Shown here piece after piece: positions 20,161-32,563 of a stretch of 64,000 nucleotides of DNA. How positions within the stretch are numbered: position 1 is the stretch's first letter; each line of letters starts with the position of its first letter. Source of the stretch: Polychytrium aggregatum (Eukaryota; Chytridiomycota; Chytridiomycetes; Polychytriales); contig NW_026516205.1 in NCBI RefSeq assembly GCF_025602895.1, positions 806,001-870,000 of the forward strand. The letters are read 5' to 3'. Position numbers and translations under genes: made by a program. Below the pieces are notes generated by a model that worked only from the letters and a program-made list of their open reading frames with translations, made no database searches and was not told the origin of the DNA.

Positions 20161-22456
20161 TTGCGCGCCGCATTGACGTCGCGATTCCACACTGTCCGGC
20201 AGCTGGGATTCTTGCAGCTCCTGACAAAGTGGGAATTCGCAACACTGGGCGCATCGAGTCCTTCCAACCGAACTGGCTCCAGGCAGTTGGAGCACACCTG
20301 CGAGGTGTTGAACTCGTTCGTCGAGGCCACCTTGACGCTTCCATGATGGTGATTGGGACGGCGTCGGTGGTGCTCGAATTGCTCAAAGTACCGAGCAAAC
20401 CGCTGCCTCCGAGGGCTGGATGCATAGCCCTTGCCCTGTCGCCATGATGCATTGCCAAAGGCGATCACCACATCGGTCCGTATCGGGGCGTGCTTCAGGA
20501 CGGCCTTGCACATCTTGTCGACGGCCACTTGGCGCCTCTTGTGGCCCGTGAATCGATGGTGACGGGCCTTCTTGCCAAGGTGGAAGTCGAGCTGCACTCG
20601 CAGCTCCGGTCGCAGGACATGGGTGAGATGGACCTTGAAAGCCTCCGAGGACGACACCTTGGGCGAGGGGTGGTCGACATCCAAGTCTCGATGCTGAGTC
20701 GATACTTCATGGTGTTGTGCCACTCAGTATTGGACGTATGGCCACACATGTGCTGGTAGTGGCCATTGGAGAATGAGACCACCTCGTCTTGGTGGCCCGG
20801 TGCTTGGATGACTGCCGTGAAGATGGAGCCGACTCCAGGATCGATGCCAATCCAAGTGGTGCGGTTGGGGTCTGGGTCGCCAATGTGCTCCTGGATACGC
20901 TGCTCGGCAGTCGGAGGAGGCTCGATGGTCTCGGTGCGATTGGTTCGACGCACAAACTTGACGAGGCCGATGGTGCATCCAATGCCATCGGTGCTGATCT
21001 CGTAGTTGAACAGCTTGTGATTGATATCCCGGTCACGGAAGAGGGAACTACGCAGCTTGAAGCAACTGCGCCAGAGACGATCCTGGTTGTTGACACCGTC
21101 CTCACCTTCTTCCTTGAGCTTGTCCCGGGTGAGTCCAAGGCGTTTCTTTGGACCCAGGAGATCCCAGAGAGTGACGGTGTCAATCTTGACATACTTGGCC
21201 GTGGCAGTGCACAGAGGAACTATCGTGCACACGGCCGGAGGAGTGTCGACGGCGAGCTGCTTGAGGGCCCAGTTGATCCTGGATGCCAGCTTGTTGATCT
21301 TGGACTTGGTGGTGCCAAGCTCCGACTTGGCCGTGGTGAACCTCTTGTCGTCGGAGGGAATGCCTTGGGTAGTGAGCTTGTCCAGCTTGGCCTGGCGCTG
21401 CAGCTCAGTGACTCGGAGGGCGGGCATGTCACAGTCGATCCACTTGTGGACATTGTCGACCATCTTGTCTCGGGCGAGGATTCTCACATGGTGTGAGAGG
21501 CGATGGAGGGCCCGGAAGCGGTCCTGGTCGCTGCTGTACCGAAACTCGTCCAGGACGTGGCCAAAGTCTGGATAGAGGAACTCGAGATCGGCCTTGGGTG
21601 GAGTCTGCCCTGGTTTCTCGAAGAGCTCGAGACAGGCCTCGATGGCTTCGTGCTTGTGCTTGTTGGCTGGGAAGACGGCAGCGCAGAAGCGGCGAAGGAG
21701 TCGCCAGTAGGCCAGGTCGAGGTGGGTGGTGCAGTTGGTGGCATAGGCATTGACAGCCAGGGTGAGAAGCTGACTGTGTGCACCATCAGGCAGACGAGGG
21801 GCCGGAGGCAGGTCTGCGTGCCGAGTGGTCTGGTAGATGCCAAAGGAAACAACCAACTGCTCGTTGTACTGCTCATTGTCCCCGGTCGGCGAGAGGGCAC
21901 CGGCCTCGACAATCGTGAAGCATTGGCGGATGAATGCAGGTGTGGACTTGGAAATGACGGGGACGGGAAGATCCTGCTCGATGCACCGGAGGATGTGCAG
22001 GTTGAGCAGCCTGGATGCCTCGAATTGGATCTGGGTCATGGCCTCGACGGTGGCCTGGATCTTGTCGCGGAGAGCGGGATTGAGACAACAGCCATCCATC
22101 GTCTGCTTGAAGCAGCTGAACTGAGGGGCGGATGACCTTCCATCCACGAGTGGGACGACAGAACTCTTGAGGGGGTGATATTCGGGACACCTGTTGGTGT
22201 TGCTTCGCTGATGATCGGTACCGTCGCACTGGCGACATCGCTTGCCGGTACTCGAGGAAGTAGATGGACCAGGCTCGGTGGGATCGACATCCATTGGATC
22301 TGCAGAAGCAGTGGTGGTGAGCGACGGAGCAACAGACGACCAAGCATGCGTGGGGTCAGAATACGAACCAGAGACAGGCTCCGACTGTGACTTGGCTTTC
22401 TTGGGCCTGGGTGGCCGAGGCTGGCCATCACCGGTACCCTTGCGCTTCGGAGGCAT
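20085..22456 (-). CDS. Fanzor (TnpB-like RNA-guided nuclease family), frameshifted
   Basis: Fanzors are eukaryotic relatives of TnpB that use a guide RNA and a RuvC-like nuclease domain to cut DNA. The protein starts MPPKRKGTGDGQPRPPRPKK, a basic nuclear-localisation-like N-terminus, then CRQCDGTDHQRSNTNRCPEY, a zinc-knuckle-like motif. About 440 largely helical residues follow. RuvC motif I is TWIGIDPGVGSIFTAVI, with the first catalytic Asp. Around 20660-20710 the frame shifts. The downstream frame carries LRPELRVQLDFHLGKKARHH, GHKRRQVAVDKMCKAVL, ASTNEFNTSQVCSNC (Glu plus first zinc pair), SCKNPSCRTVW (second pair) and NRDVNAARNM (RuvC III Asp), ending at 20085. All three acidic positions and the four-Cys zinc finger are present, so only the frameshift appears to disable it. 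A sequencing error or very small intron is possible. Total about 790 residues if joined. Confidence 0.88.
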
Positions 22457-22585
22457 GGGGGCAGAGGATGCTGGATGCCTGCCAGTGGTACTGGTCAGAA
22501 CAGAGACTTTTTTTATCGTACAATAGCGCGATGATCAGATCAAGGCGAGATGAGGGAAGAAAGCAGCAGGACGAAGGTGTGGCAT

Positions 22586-23516
22586 TTATACCCGAGAGCA
22601 GGAACCCGTCTTTGCGGGCTGGTTGGGGAAGTGACCCTGTTCAAAAATCGCCGAGAGGTTCAAGCCAGGGATGTGAACGCGAAAATGGCGGCTTGATTGG
22701 GGGACTAAACCCCAAAATGATGGGGACTCAACCCCAAAGAAGTTCTCGATGGGATTGAAGTCGGGCGAGGCAGGTGGGGTGAAGATCACTGACCATCCTC
22801 GGCGCTCGATGCAGTCCAGGACAGCCCTTGTCTTGTGCATGCTGACATTGTCCATCACAGCCACAGAGTCGTCTGGGAAGGTCGCTCGCTCAAAGAACTC
22901 GACCATCGAGTGTGTCTTGAATGATGTGGGGATGTACATGCGATGCAGCACACCAGAGTGGTTGATGGCAAATGCAGCCGAGACAGACTTGTGTTCCATG
23001 TGATTGCGCTGGCGAAGCGGAGCACCCCTCGGTGAGTATCCGTAAAGAGGAAAAATGGATATCCTGATCCCTGTCTCATCGACAAAAACGAATCGTCGTG
23101 GGTCGATGGAGCGGGCCTGGTCCCTGAACTGTGCCACTCGCTCATCCAGTCGCTTGGACTTGTAGAGGTAGGTGTGTTGCCCTCTTGTGTGAGAGACCTG
23201 CTCGGTGGATGGCAGTGTGGCAGAGTGAGAGTGATACTTTCCTCTGGAGGATGGACTCGAGCTTGCATCGCAGCACAGGACCAGTCTGGAACGGGTCCTG
23301 TTCAATCAGGGTGCGAATGACTGGACATGCCTGCTCGAAGAAAGTGGATCTGCGAGCTGGGACCCGGGATGGGTCATCCAGCTTGCATCCTCGGTGCCAT
23401 CGATGGATGGTGCTCTTGGATACACTGAATATGGAGGCGACCTTACGCAGGCTATGGATGAGGGCGTAGCATCGCAATGCGGCGGTGCGAAAGTCGGATG
23501 TGTGGCGAATGGTCAT
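22586..23516 (-). pseudogene. Tc1-like DD34E transposase, frameshifted and 3' altered
   Basis: Cut-and-paste transposase of the Tc1/mariner (IS630-related) group. The first frame, from 23516, has a helix-turn-helix: SLRKVASIFSVSKSTIHRWH and a second DNA-binding half (FQTGPVLRCKLESILQRKVS, SLCHTAIHRAGLSHKRA). It then loses frame near 23160-23190. The other frame continues with YKSKRLDERVAQFRDQARSI, FVFVDETGIR (first Asp), SVAVMDNVSMHKT (second Asp) and SPDFNPIENFF (Glu), with 34 residues between the second Asp and Glu. After the Glu motif the sequence departs from the family: it runs into a duplicated TTTGGGGTT-AGTCCCC motif and an unrelated tail ending at 22586. So the DNA-binding and catalytic parts are in different frames and the C-terminus is replaced. 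It lies just upstream of the Fanzor start, in the same direction. Confidence 0.88.
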
Positions 23517-23573
23517 GGCCAGCGCGCGATAGCATTGGGTAACAAAATATTCGATGAATGGTCAAAAACCCGG

Positions 23574-23600
23574 GTGTCCCGTTTTTTATTGGATTGCCTG
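23574..23600 (-). repeat. Right terminal inverted repeat of the composite element
   Basis: Read on the minus strand from 23600: CAGGCAATCCAATAAAAAAC then GGGACAC, bordered outside by TA at 23601-23602. The same end, with a few changes, terminates the copies at 15592, 19986 and 60108. Confidence 0.8.
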
Positions 23601-23788
23601 TAAAATGAAAACTCGAGACAGGTGCTTTGTCGCTCGCCAGTAGCAAAGCTCGTTCGCCAATAGCCAAGGCCGCTCGCCACTGCCCGCGCTGCTCCCCAAC
23701 ACTTGTGCCGTCGCTCGATCCCATGCCCCCCTCAGCCCTCCCTTGGCTCAATGAGCACCTCTCTCTTCTGTTATGCAGGCGTGCCGGA

Positions 23789-26700
23789 TCAGCCCTTGCT
23801 GGCCTTGGTCTTGGCAGCCGATCCCTTTGCTCCGGCAGCTGTCTTGGCCGAGTCCTCTTGCATGGAGGCTCGCACCTCGCTGATCATCTCGCTAACAGCG
23901 CTGTACCATTCTTGAATGTTTGTTCCCGGGCGCGCGGTCAGCAAAAACGAGCCGGCCGACCAGGTCAACGCCAGGGTTTTCTCGTTGCTGTCGGTGAAAA
24001 GCAGGCCGTTTATCGCAGCAATTGTGACAATGAAGCCTTTCTCTTTCTGCAGATGTCAGAGCAAGCATTGGGTATCAGGCCACTGGACGGCAGGGCACAC
24101 CGGTCTGTCCGTCGTAGATGCACCGACGCCAATCCACGACATGCTCAAACGAAACCACTTACTGGGTTCTTCGAGTCTTCAAAGACCAGGAAGGGATTTT
24201 CTGGAGCGCGGCAGATGATGCAGTTGATCTTCTTCCACTTTTGGGGAAAGAAGCTTCCAGTGTCCTTCCAGATGAACGAAAACTCTTCAAAGGCCTAAAT
24301 GCGGTCATCCAGACACCGATGAGCGATTCCAACAGCAGGGAACGTGCCATTTGCGGCGCTGCAAGTGAGTCTGTCGTAGCTCACCAGTTTCTTGTCACTC
24401 AGTTTGTAATCCTCAGCTCCTCTGACTCGGTTGGCTGCCGCGGAGCCCGTCGATTTCGATTGTGTCATGACGCTGCTTCCAATCGTTCCGGCATGCGTTT
24501 CCTTGTAGACCACCATCAAAATGGGTGAGATCAACATATGCTGGATGACTGTCAGGCAGAACCACTGCACAAAGAGGCGGATCACTGAGCGCTCGCGGAG
24601 ACTCTGAGTGTTGGAGCCGACATTGGGTAGGATGATGATGCACGCCAGGACGATCGTGTACACCGAGATGCTAGTCTCAAGCGCCTCTCCGAATCTGTAG
24701 ACCACGATCATAGAATGTCAATATCAGAAACTATGCGTCTCTCAGGACTCCTCATCGGCATCGAGATTGAGTAAAGCGATCGGACTTACTGGCGGGGGAC
24801 ATTACGGGTCTTGTACGCCAAGAATACACAGAGAAGCAGGAAGATGCCGTTCAATGCGTAGAGTGCGCCGATGGTTCCGCTCGAGACTGACGTGTTGTTT
24901 GGTGTGCACAGTTGAAGCTTTCGAAGTCCAATCTGAGTCACCGTGACGGACTGCGGATTCATGCCATGGTTGACCGCCAGCAAGATCTGCAAGGGTTGGC
25001 AGAGGTATGGGAGTGCAGTGATGGAGGAAGCAGGGAGGCGAAGACAAAGTGAGGACTGAGCACTCTATTGTTGATATCATGACCCACACTTCTGGCCGGG
25101 TCATACTGCGACGGAACTTTCAGCCTACCGTCTCGGTCAAGCAGAACACGCCCGTGATTGTCAGCAGGAATGAGTCGCTCAAGTTTCTTCGCACGAGCTT
25201 TGCGTTATCTGCGAGTCGGAGATTTCCAAGTGCTGGTCAGCTATACCAGGGCCACGGAGATGTCACTTTGCCGATCCACTTGAGCAGTAGGCACGTACCA
25301 AAAATACACCACAATCGCCAGGCCTTGACGCATATAGATGACTAGATGAAGCAATTGGATGATCAGAAGCTCAGGATAGCCAAATCAATGACACGATGGC
25401 ACAAGACCCGGGTCGTCTGTACTGCAAAGCGACATGCGAACGTACAGTAACGAGAGAAAAGCCGAGGCCCATGAGCCATGGCTGGATATAGCTGTGCAGC
25501 AATGACAGTGGTATTGCCAGATCCGCAACAAACAATCGATGGTCGTCGATGCAAAGGATGGCATGTGTTAGAACGTATCAATCAATCCACAGCGAGCAGA
25601 GACATGACGATGCAAGTGGAAGGAGCGATGAAGGGACTGGGCGCAGCGCAACTCGGACAGGACGAGATCAGAAGCACCCCTTACCAGATCCATGTGTTGC
25701 TGCCAACGTTTGCAATGTCAATCACACTTTGAACGCCCCAGAGACAGAGGCCCACCTAGATATGGCCGACAATTGCGTTCAGGATCAGGCTTGATCATTT
25801 ATCGCCAGAACAATATCCATAGTCCTTTCCGGGATCCCATACATACCAGCAGAATCGAGTTGAACAGAGGGCCACGTTTCATGACCAGCGGATGACGCTT
25901 CAAGTAGATCATGAAAACGAGGGACACGACGGAGATGCAGATAGACAGGGCAAAGAGCACAGCGATAAAGATAGACAGTCCGTCGATGAGCCCTGTCTCG
26001 GGAACAACATAGCTGAGCTGATCAAAGGTGAAGACCGGATAGTCGAGCGGGACGCTGGAGCCTCCTCCGCTCCAGGTGGGGCTGCTTGTCATGTTGATGC
26101 TGGAAGTTGAATAGTTGGCAATGGCGCTGTATACCACTGTGGTGCCAACGCTGCTGATTTGCTTAATATATCCAGGCCTTCGAATAGATGATCAAGTTGA
26201 TTAATACTTTTCAAACCGAGCCTCAGATACACTTCCATTTGGGCAAACACTTACAACACAGCGCTGCCCATGGGGTCGAGACTTGAAGAGCGCAAGTAGA
26301 CAGCCCGATTCGTCAAACAGCAGAGCAGTTCCCATAATGTTGTTGGCGTCATAAGGGAAAGGAGGCTCAAATCAGTGACGATCGACAATTCATTCCATCA
26401 GATGGTATTCGATGTCGATGAGTGCTCCCTCCCTTGTGACGCGATCAGCATGGGAGCCAAGTGAACCTCCTAAAGGTGAATCTGGATAATATTAGGCGTC
26501 TGGGTTGACTGCGCGCATATTTTACATACACAAATAGGCCGTTGACACCTTGGTAACCAGTCGCCGTGATCATGGCTGGCGTGACGGGGCCAAAGGTAGT
26601 AGCAATGGCACTAGGCGTCAAGTTGTTTGCGCGGAGACCCTACGACAGCGATATGTCACGCAGCGTCCGATGATGGGAAGGTAAGCAGGGGGGTCGGCAG

Positions 26701-29230
26701 CCGTAGGGCGTTGTTGGAAAGAGAACAGCATCCAAAAACTGGCTACTTACTGCATCCCATGTTGTGAATATAGCCATGGCGGCATCGTAGGCTCGGCTTT
26801 AGTGGAGGATATGTGAGCAAAGATTAGCGATACCCGCAAGTCTTGAAGGCTCATGGTAGACAATAGCACAGACTTTTGCCAAGACACTATCGAGGCCCAT
26901 ACATGGCAATGTCGGAGGGTATGCCAGTAGAATCGAACCAGTTGACGTTGGGGGCGTCCGTTCCAGCAACGCTGCGAAGCAAACCAACTGTTAGCCCAAT
27001 CGGGGATATTGTGCAGCTGATGGCAAGACGATCGATTGATGGCAAGACGATCGACGAGAGCCGCAAATGCAGATGCTACCTGTTCATATTGCGGGTTACA
27101 AAGTAGCTGTATCGATTGTAGAAGCTGGTGTAGGTGGCTGTCGTGAGAACGTTTGGGTGCTGTCAGACAGAGCGAGGTTAGCGTCGCTAGCGTCAGCACG
27201 ATGTCGGATTCCACATTTTGAAGCGCAGTGACGGATAGGCATTGATACTTACTTTCTGGAATGTTGGTGTCAATACACCCACGGACTGCGCAGAGGTTCC
27301 GGCACCGAAATAGGCGTCGATGCTGGCTGGAAGGAGGGTCTGGCCGAGAGGCGTGACTGTGATCCATACCTGGCAGAAGAAACGGTCGGCAAGTGCCGTC
27401 GATTAGATACAGGAATCTGCCACTGGCAATACGCCTCTGCCTCCTGCATTTCTTATGGCGCAGCGGACGGCTTACATATCCTGGACCGGTGAGACCGTAT
27501 GCCCTGGCGGTAGTGCCAAGCTCCAGATTAGCCTATAATTCTCAAACCAGACCGCCGCTCGCCGATTGAGGTGTCCTCAGTTGACCTCGCTGCCACATTC
27601 AAACATGGCCCAACAGACTGGACTGCCATCGGCCTTGCGACAGAATAGCCACAGCAACGAGCCGAACTTACGCCGCCGCATAAAACACAATGTCGGTGTA
27701 TGCAGGTCCGCCGCTGCAGCCGAGACAGATCAAACCAGAGCATTAGATCGATGCTTGCTTCACATACGCACTCACAGCACACGCGACGGACCGAAGCAGA
27801 GGCGGCTGAGCGGTCTGCGAGGCGTGGGCAACTCAGGTCGGTTCTCGCGCTCGCCTGAACATGCTGCCCGAATCTCGCTCCCGGACTTACATCAAGAAAA
27901 TAATCCGGGCGAATTCGTTCTGGATCGAGGCAAACGCTGGACCCAGCTCGGCCACTGCAAGCGCAGGGTTAGCGAGAGCAGCCGAGCTGAGTCGAATAGC
28001 TTTGTTTCACGTGGATGTGGAGGCGGATGATAGCGGCGATCGTTAATCAATGGAAATGGCGATAGAGCTTGATACGCTGTGAAGTTGCGGAATACAGCGG
28101 TCCAACGCATTGCGCATATTGAAAGACGGCAGTGTAGGAGCAAACGACCATGGCGCTCTATTCGAATACGTGAGTCCACAGGGGCTGTTCCGAACATGCA
28201 TCCACTGACCTTGGGAACTCAATAAGTTGATGTTGCCTTGAGCACCAAGGGCCCAGTTCAACATATCGAGCGAGTCGCTCTCGACTGAGTAGAGCACAGC
28301 CATTTTGGTCCAGTTGAAGCTTTGAGCGATTTGCATGGCAGCGACAGCGGCACCCCTGGAACGAGAACAACAGAAGCAATCAGAACCAATCGACGCCCGG
28401 ATTTATGCGAGCGTGTCAAAACGGATCTGGGAGCAGCAAGCTCGCGTGGCGTAGCCGAGCCTCGGAACATACATGGGCTCCATTCGTACAATCAGAGGGT
28501 ATTGCCCATTGGAGAGAGCAGTAGCATTGCAGGTCACGCAGACTTGAGGGAAGCCAAGGGAGGAGCTCAGGGTAGCCGAGTACGAGGTGAGATCGCTGGT
28601 TGGATCCCCAAAGAGTGCGACACAGTTTTGGTTCATGATCAAATCGATGATGGCCGCGTCCTAGCGAGTTCAGGAGCGAGAAGTAGCTTGCGATGTCAGA
28701 ATACCGAAACACGCGGCGAGACGACTCTTTGCCCATGCCTGGGAGCGGCGCCATCGCGTTTGCTCTCTCGCCACCACATTAACGTACAGAGCCGCCTGGC
28801 TGTGCTGCCGATGAGGCTTGCTTGACACTGATGGTGGCAGTCGGCAAGATTGTAGTGCTGTTGTTGACTGTTTCGACTGCCATCAGCATCCCCATGGTGG
28901 CCAGATAGCTCTGAGCTTGAACCCCGAACCCATAGGTAGGGGTGTAGTTGGCTTGGACAACGCCGACATTGAGCTGCACGGCACGTTCCAAGGTAGGCAC
29001 AGGTTAGATGGCGAGAGATGATGGCGGCCACTAAAGCGCCCGGGCGGACCGGCCTCAGGGAACCTCCCCGGGGCGAGCAACCAGGGTCTCTCCAACCACC
29101 TCATCAAGCAGCACAATGCCCGTGCGTTTGCATGTAACCATACCGTGTAGCTGTTCTTTGCAGCTAATACCAGGTGACAGAGCACATGCAGGACCAGAAG
29201 CACCGGGGTCCTCATGCGAGCGTTAGCCAT
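23789..29230 (-). CDS. Class C (GABA-B-like) GPCR with a C-terminal PH-like domain
   Basis: Plasma-membrane receptor of the fungal GABA-B-like group. Start at 29230: MANARMRTPVLLVLHVLCHL is a clear signal peptide. Roughly ten exons (28990-26250) encode the periplasmic-binding-type ligand domain: GVVQANYTPTYGFGVQAQSY, a CVALFGDP/GFPQVCVTCNATA segment, AQSFNWTKMAVLYSVESDSL, QTLLPASIDAYFGAGTSAQS, AMAIFTTWDA and GYQGVNGLF. Membrane segments follow: DGLSIFIAVLFALSICISVV, a second at 25770-25690, a third at 25340-25285, a fourth at 25200-25120, GTIGALYALNGIFLLLCVFL, SVYTIVLACIIILP, and FVQWFCLTVIQHMLISPILM. After the seventh, exons at about 24302-24164 and 24045-23789 give EEFSFIWKDTGSFFPQKWKK, NPFLVFEDS, EKGFIVTIAAINGLLFTD and IQEWYSAVSEMISEV, a PH-like pattern ending at a Lys-rich tail. 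Splice sites are mostly consensus, but exon limits are approximate. A separate small gene for the tail is less likely, as no start is seen. Confidence 0.8.
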
Positions 29231-30143
29231 TGTGTCTTGAGCACCAACCGATGTCCGTATCGAAGCCGAATGCGATTTGAGTAGGGGCCTCTAAGTAAGA
29301 AGCCTTGTCCCCAAACTTGCCGGCTGAAGCGCGATATTTAGAGGAAAAATTGCCCGATTGCAAGCTCGTTGAGGGAGCGGGCGAGCCCACAGCCTCCCAC
29401 TCGCAAAATGTCTCCGAGCTTCCAGGTCAGAGTGGGCATCGACGGGCCTGGTGCTTTGAAGCACCTTGATTGGGGGCAGCCAGCTCACTCTTGCTCTGCA
29501 GCTGGCATACGGAAGATCTGCTGGTCTGTACCGATCATGGAGTGTGACGTCAGCACAAGCATTGATCGAGCTGTCAGGAGCCTGCGCCCAAAGGTCAATG
29601 ACGGTAACCCTGGTGGTGAAGGGCAAGATGCCAGCAGTCGTCCGTGCATCCGATCCCCAAGGATGCCCAAGAAAGCCCGGCACCTCCATTGCGAGGATTA
29701 ACCGCAGGATGGCGTGGAATGGACATGTGCTGGGAGGTCCGGTTGATCTCCCTGAGCGACGAGCGACTACCTGTGGAGTGAATGGGGCCCATGCCATGAG
29801 GAACGGGAGGCTGGTTTGGGCACACAGTCATGGTCACCTTACTGCATCTCTGGGCTGTGGCCCGCCTGGCGACAACAGCTGCGGTGATGGCTCAATGGGA
29901 TCCCAATTGATGAGCCGTCTCGCCCGTCACCGCTCACCCAGCCATGACGTCTGGGTATCGCGTTGACGCTTGGAGCGTTTGGCTATGTGTACATGTTTTT
30001 TTTGGCAGTACATTGTATTTGCACTTCAATACAAGAAACAAACAAGATGGCGTTGGGGAGAGGAAGAGCTATCGGCGCATGTGTGGAGAGACGAGAATGC
30101 TTCGGAGAGGATCGAAATGGCCATGTGTCGCTTGACTGAGCGC
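29231..30143. other. Intergenic, no supportable gene
   Basis: About 0.9 kb between the receptor start and the Rab11 stop. Both strands are open across 29290-29800 and the translations are unremarkable. The part nearest 30000 has a T run (29997-30003) and AT-rich sequence that would suit the 3' end of the Rab11 gene. Confidence 0.5.
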
Positions 30144-32056
<1,913 letters not shown>

Positions 32057-32125
32057 GATGGGAGTCAACTACGATGGGCTGGTTGGGGGATGGCTTTGGG
32101 GGGGGGCGAACCCGATGGACGGAAG

Positions 32126-32152
32126 AATGGATGGATGGATGGATGGATGGAT
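32126..32152. repeat. ATGG tetranucleotide microsatellite
   Basis: About seven ATGG units, upstream of the Rab11 start. Same motif family as the tracts at 5328-5398 and 52064-52109. Confidence 0.9.
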
Positions 32153-32563
32153 GCGACGCAGAGCACGCTTGGCGATGACGCCGGCCAAAAACGAGCCCAA
32201 GTCGACGAAGGAAAAAAGGGCGAGGCGCGAGACCGGGCCGAGAGCCAGCGAGACCGCCACCAACGAGGGCTCGTCTGCGGGTGCACAGAGACAGCGTGCT
32301 TGCCGAACAACAAAGGCCGGCGGTTGTCGCTGTGCGCCGCAAACAGGAGGATCGCCTCCCCGTTTTGGACAGTCCGAGCGAAAACGGTGCGGGTTTCGGG
32401 GTGGCGAGGGCGCGTTTTGCTTCTCGGCGAGACGACGCCCCGCCATATCGCCTCCTCGGCGAACCGAGAGGCTTCTCGTCCGGCGCACCGCCACACTGCC
32501 CCTGGGGCGATCTGGCACACCCATGTCGTGGCCAGCAGCATCCATGCCGTGCCTGTATTGACA

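Larger units (their letters stand above)
19985..23602. mobile_element. Composite Tc1/mariner-type transposon carrying Fanzor and a DD34E transposase
   Basis: A 3,618-bp unit bounded by TA at both ends. Left tip CACTTTATTCAGAAAAAAAC then GGGACA; right tip read inward CAGGCAATCCAATAAAAAAC then GGGACACC. These form an imperfect inverted repeat of about 27 bases with an exact AAAAAACGGGACA core. The unit contains a Fanzor gene (22456-20085) and a Tc1-like transposase gene (23516-22586), both on the minus strand, about 130 bases apart. Both reading frames are broken, so this copy is probably not autonomous. Shortened copies sharing these ends occur at three other places in the window, which supports the boundaries. 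Fanzor genes are known passengers of several eukaryotic transposon types. Confidence 0.85.

Noticed and set aside
29291-29797. Possible second receptor gene upstream of the GPCR
   Set aside because: Both strands open; a few receptor-like words only, no signal peptide, no splice-consistent continuation.
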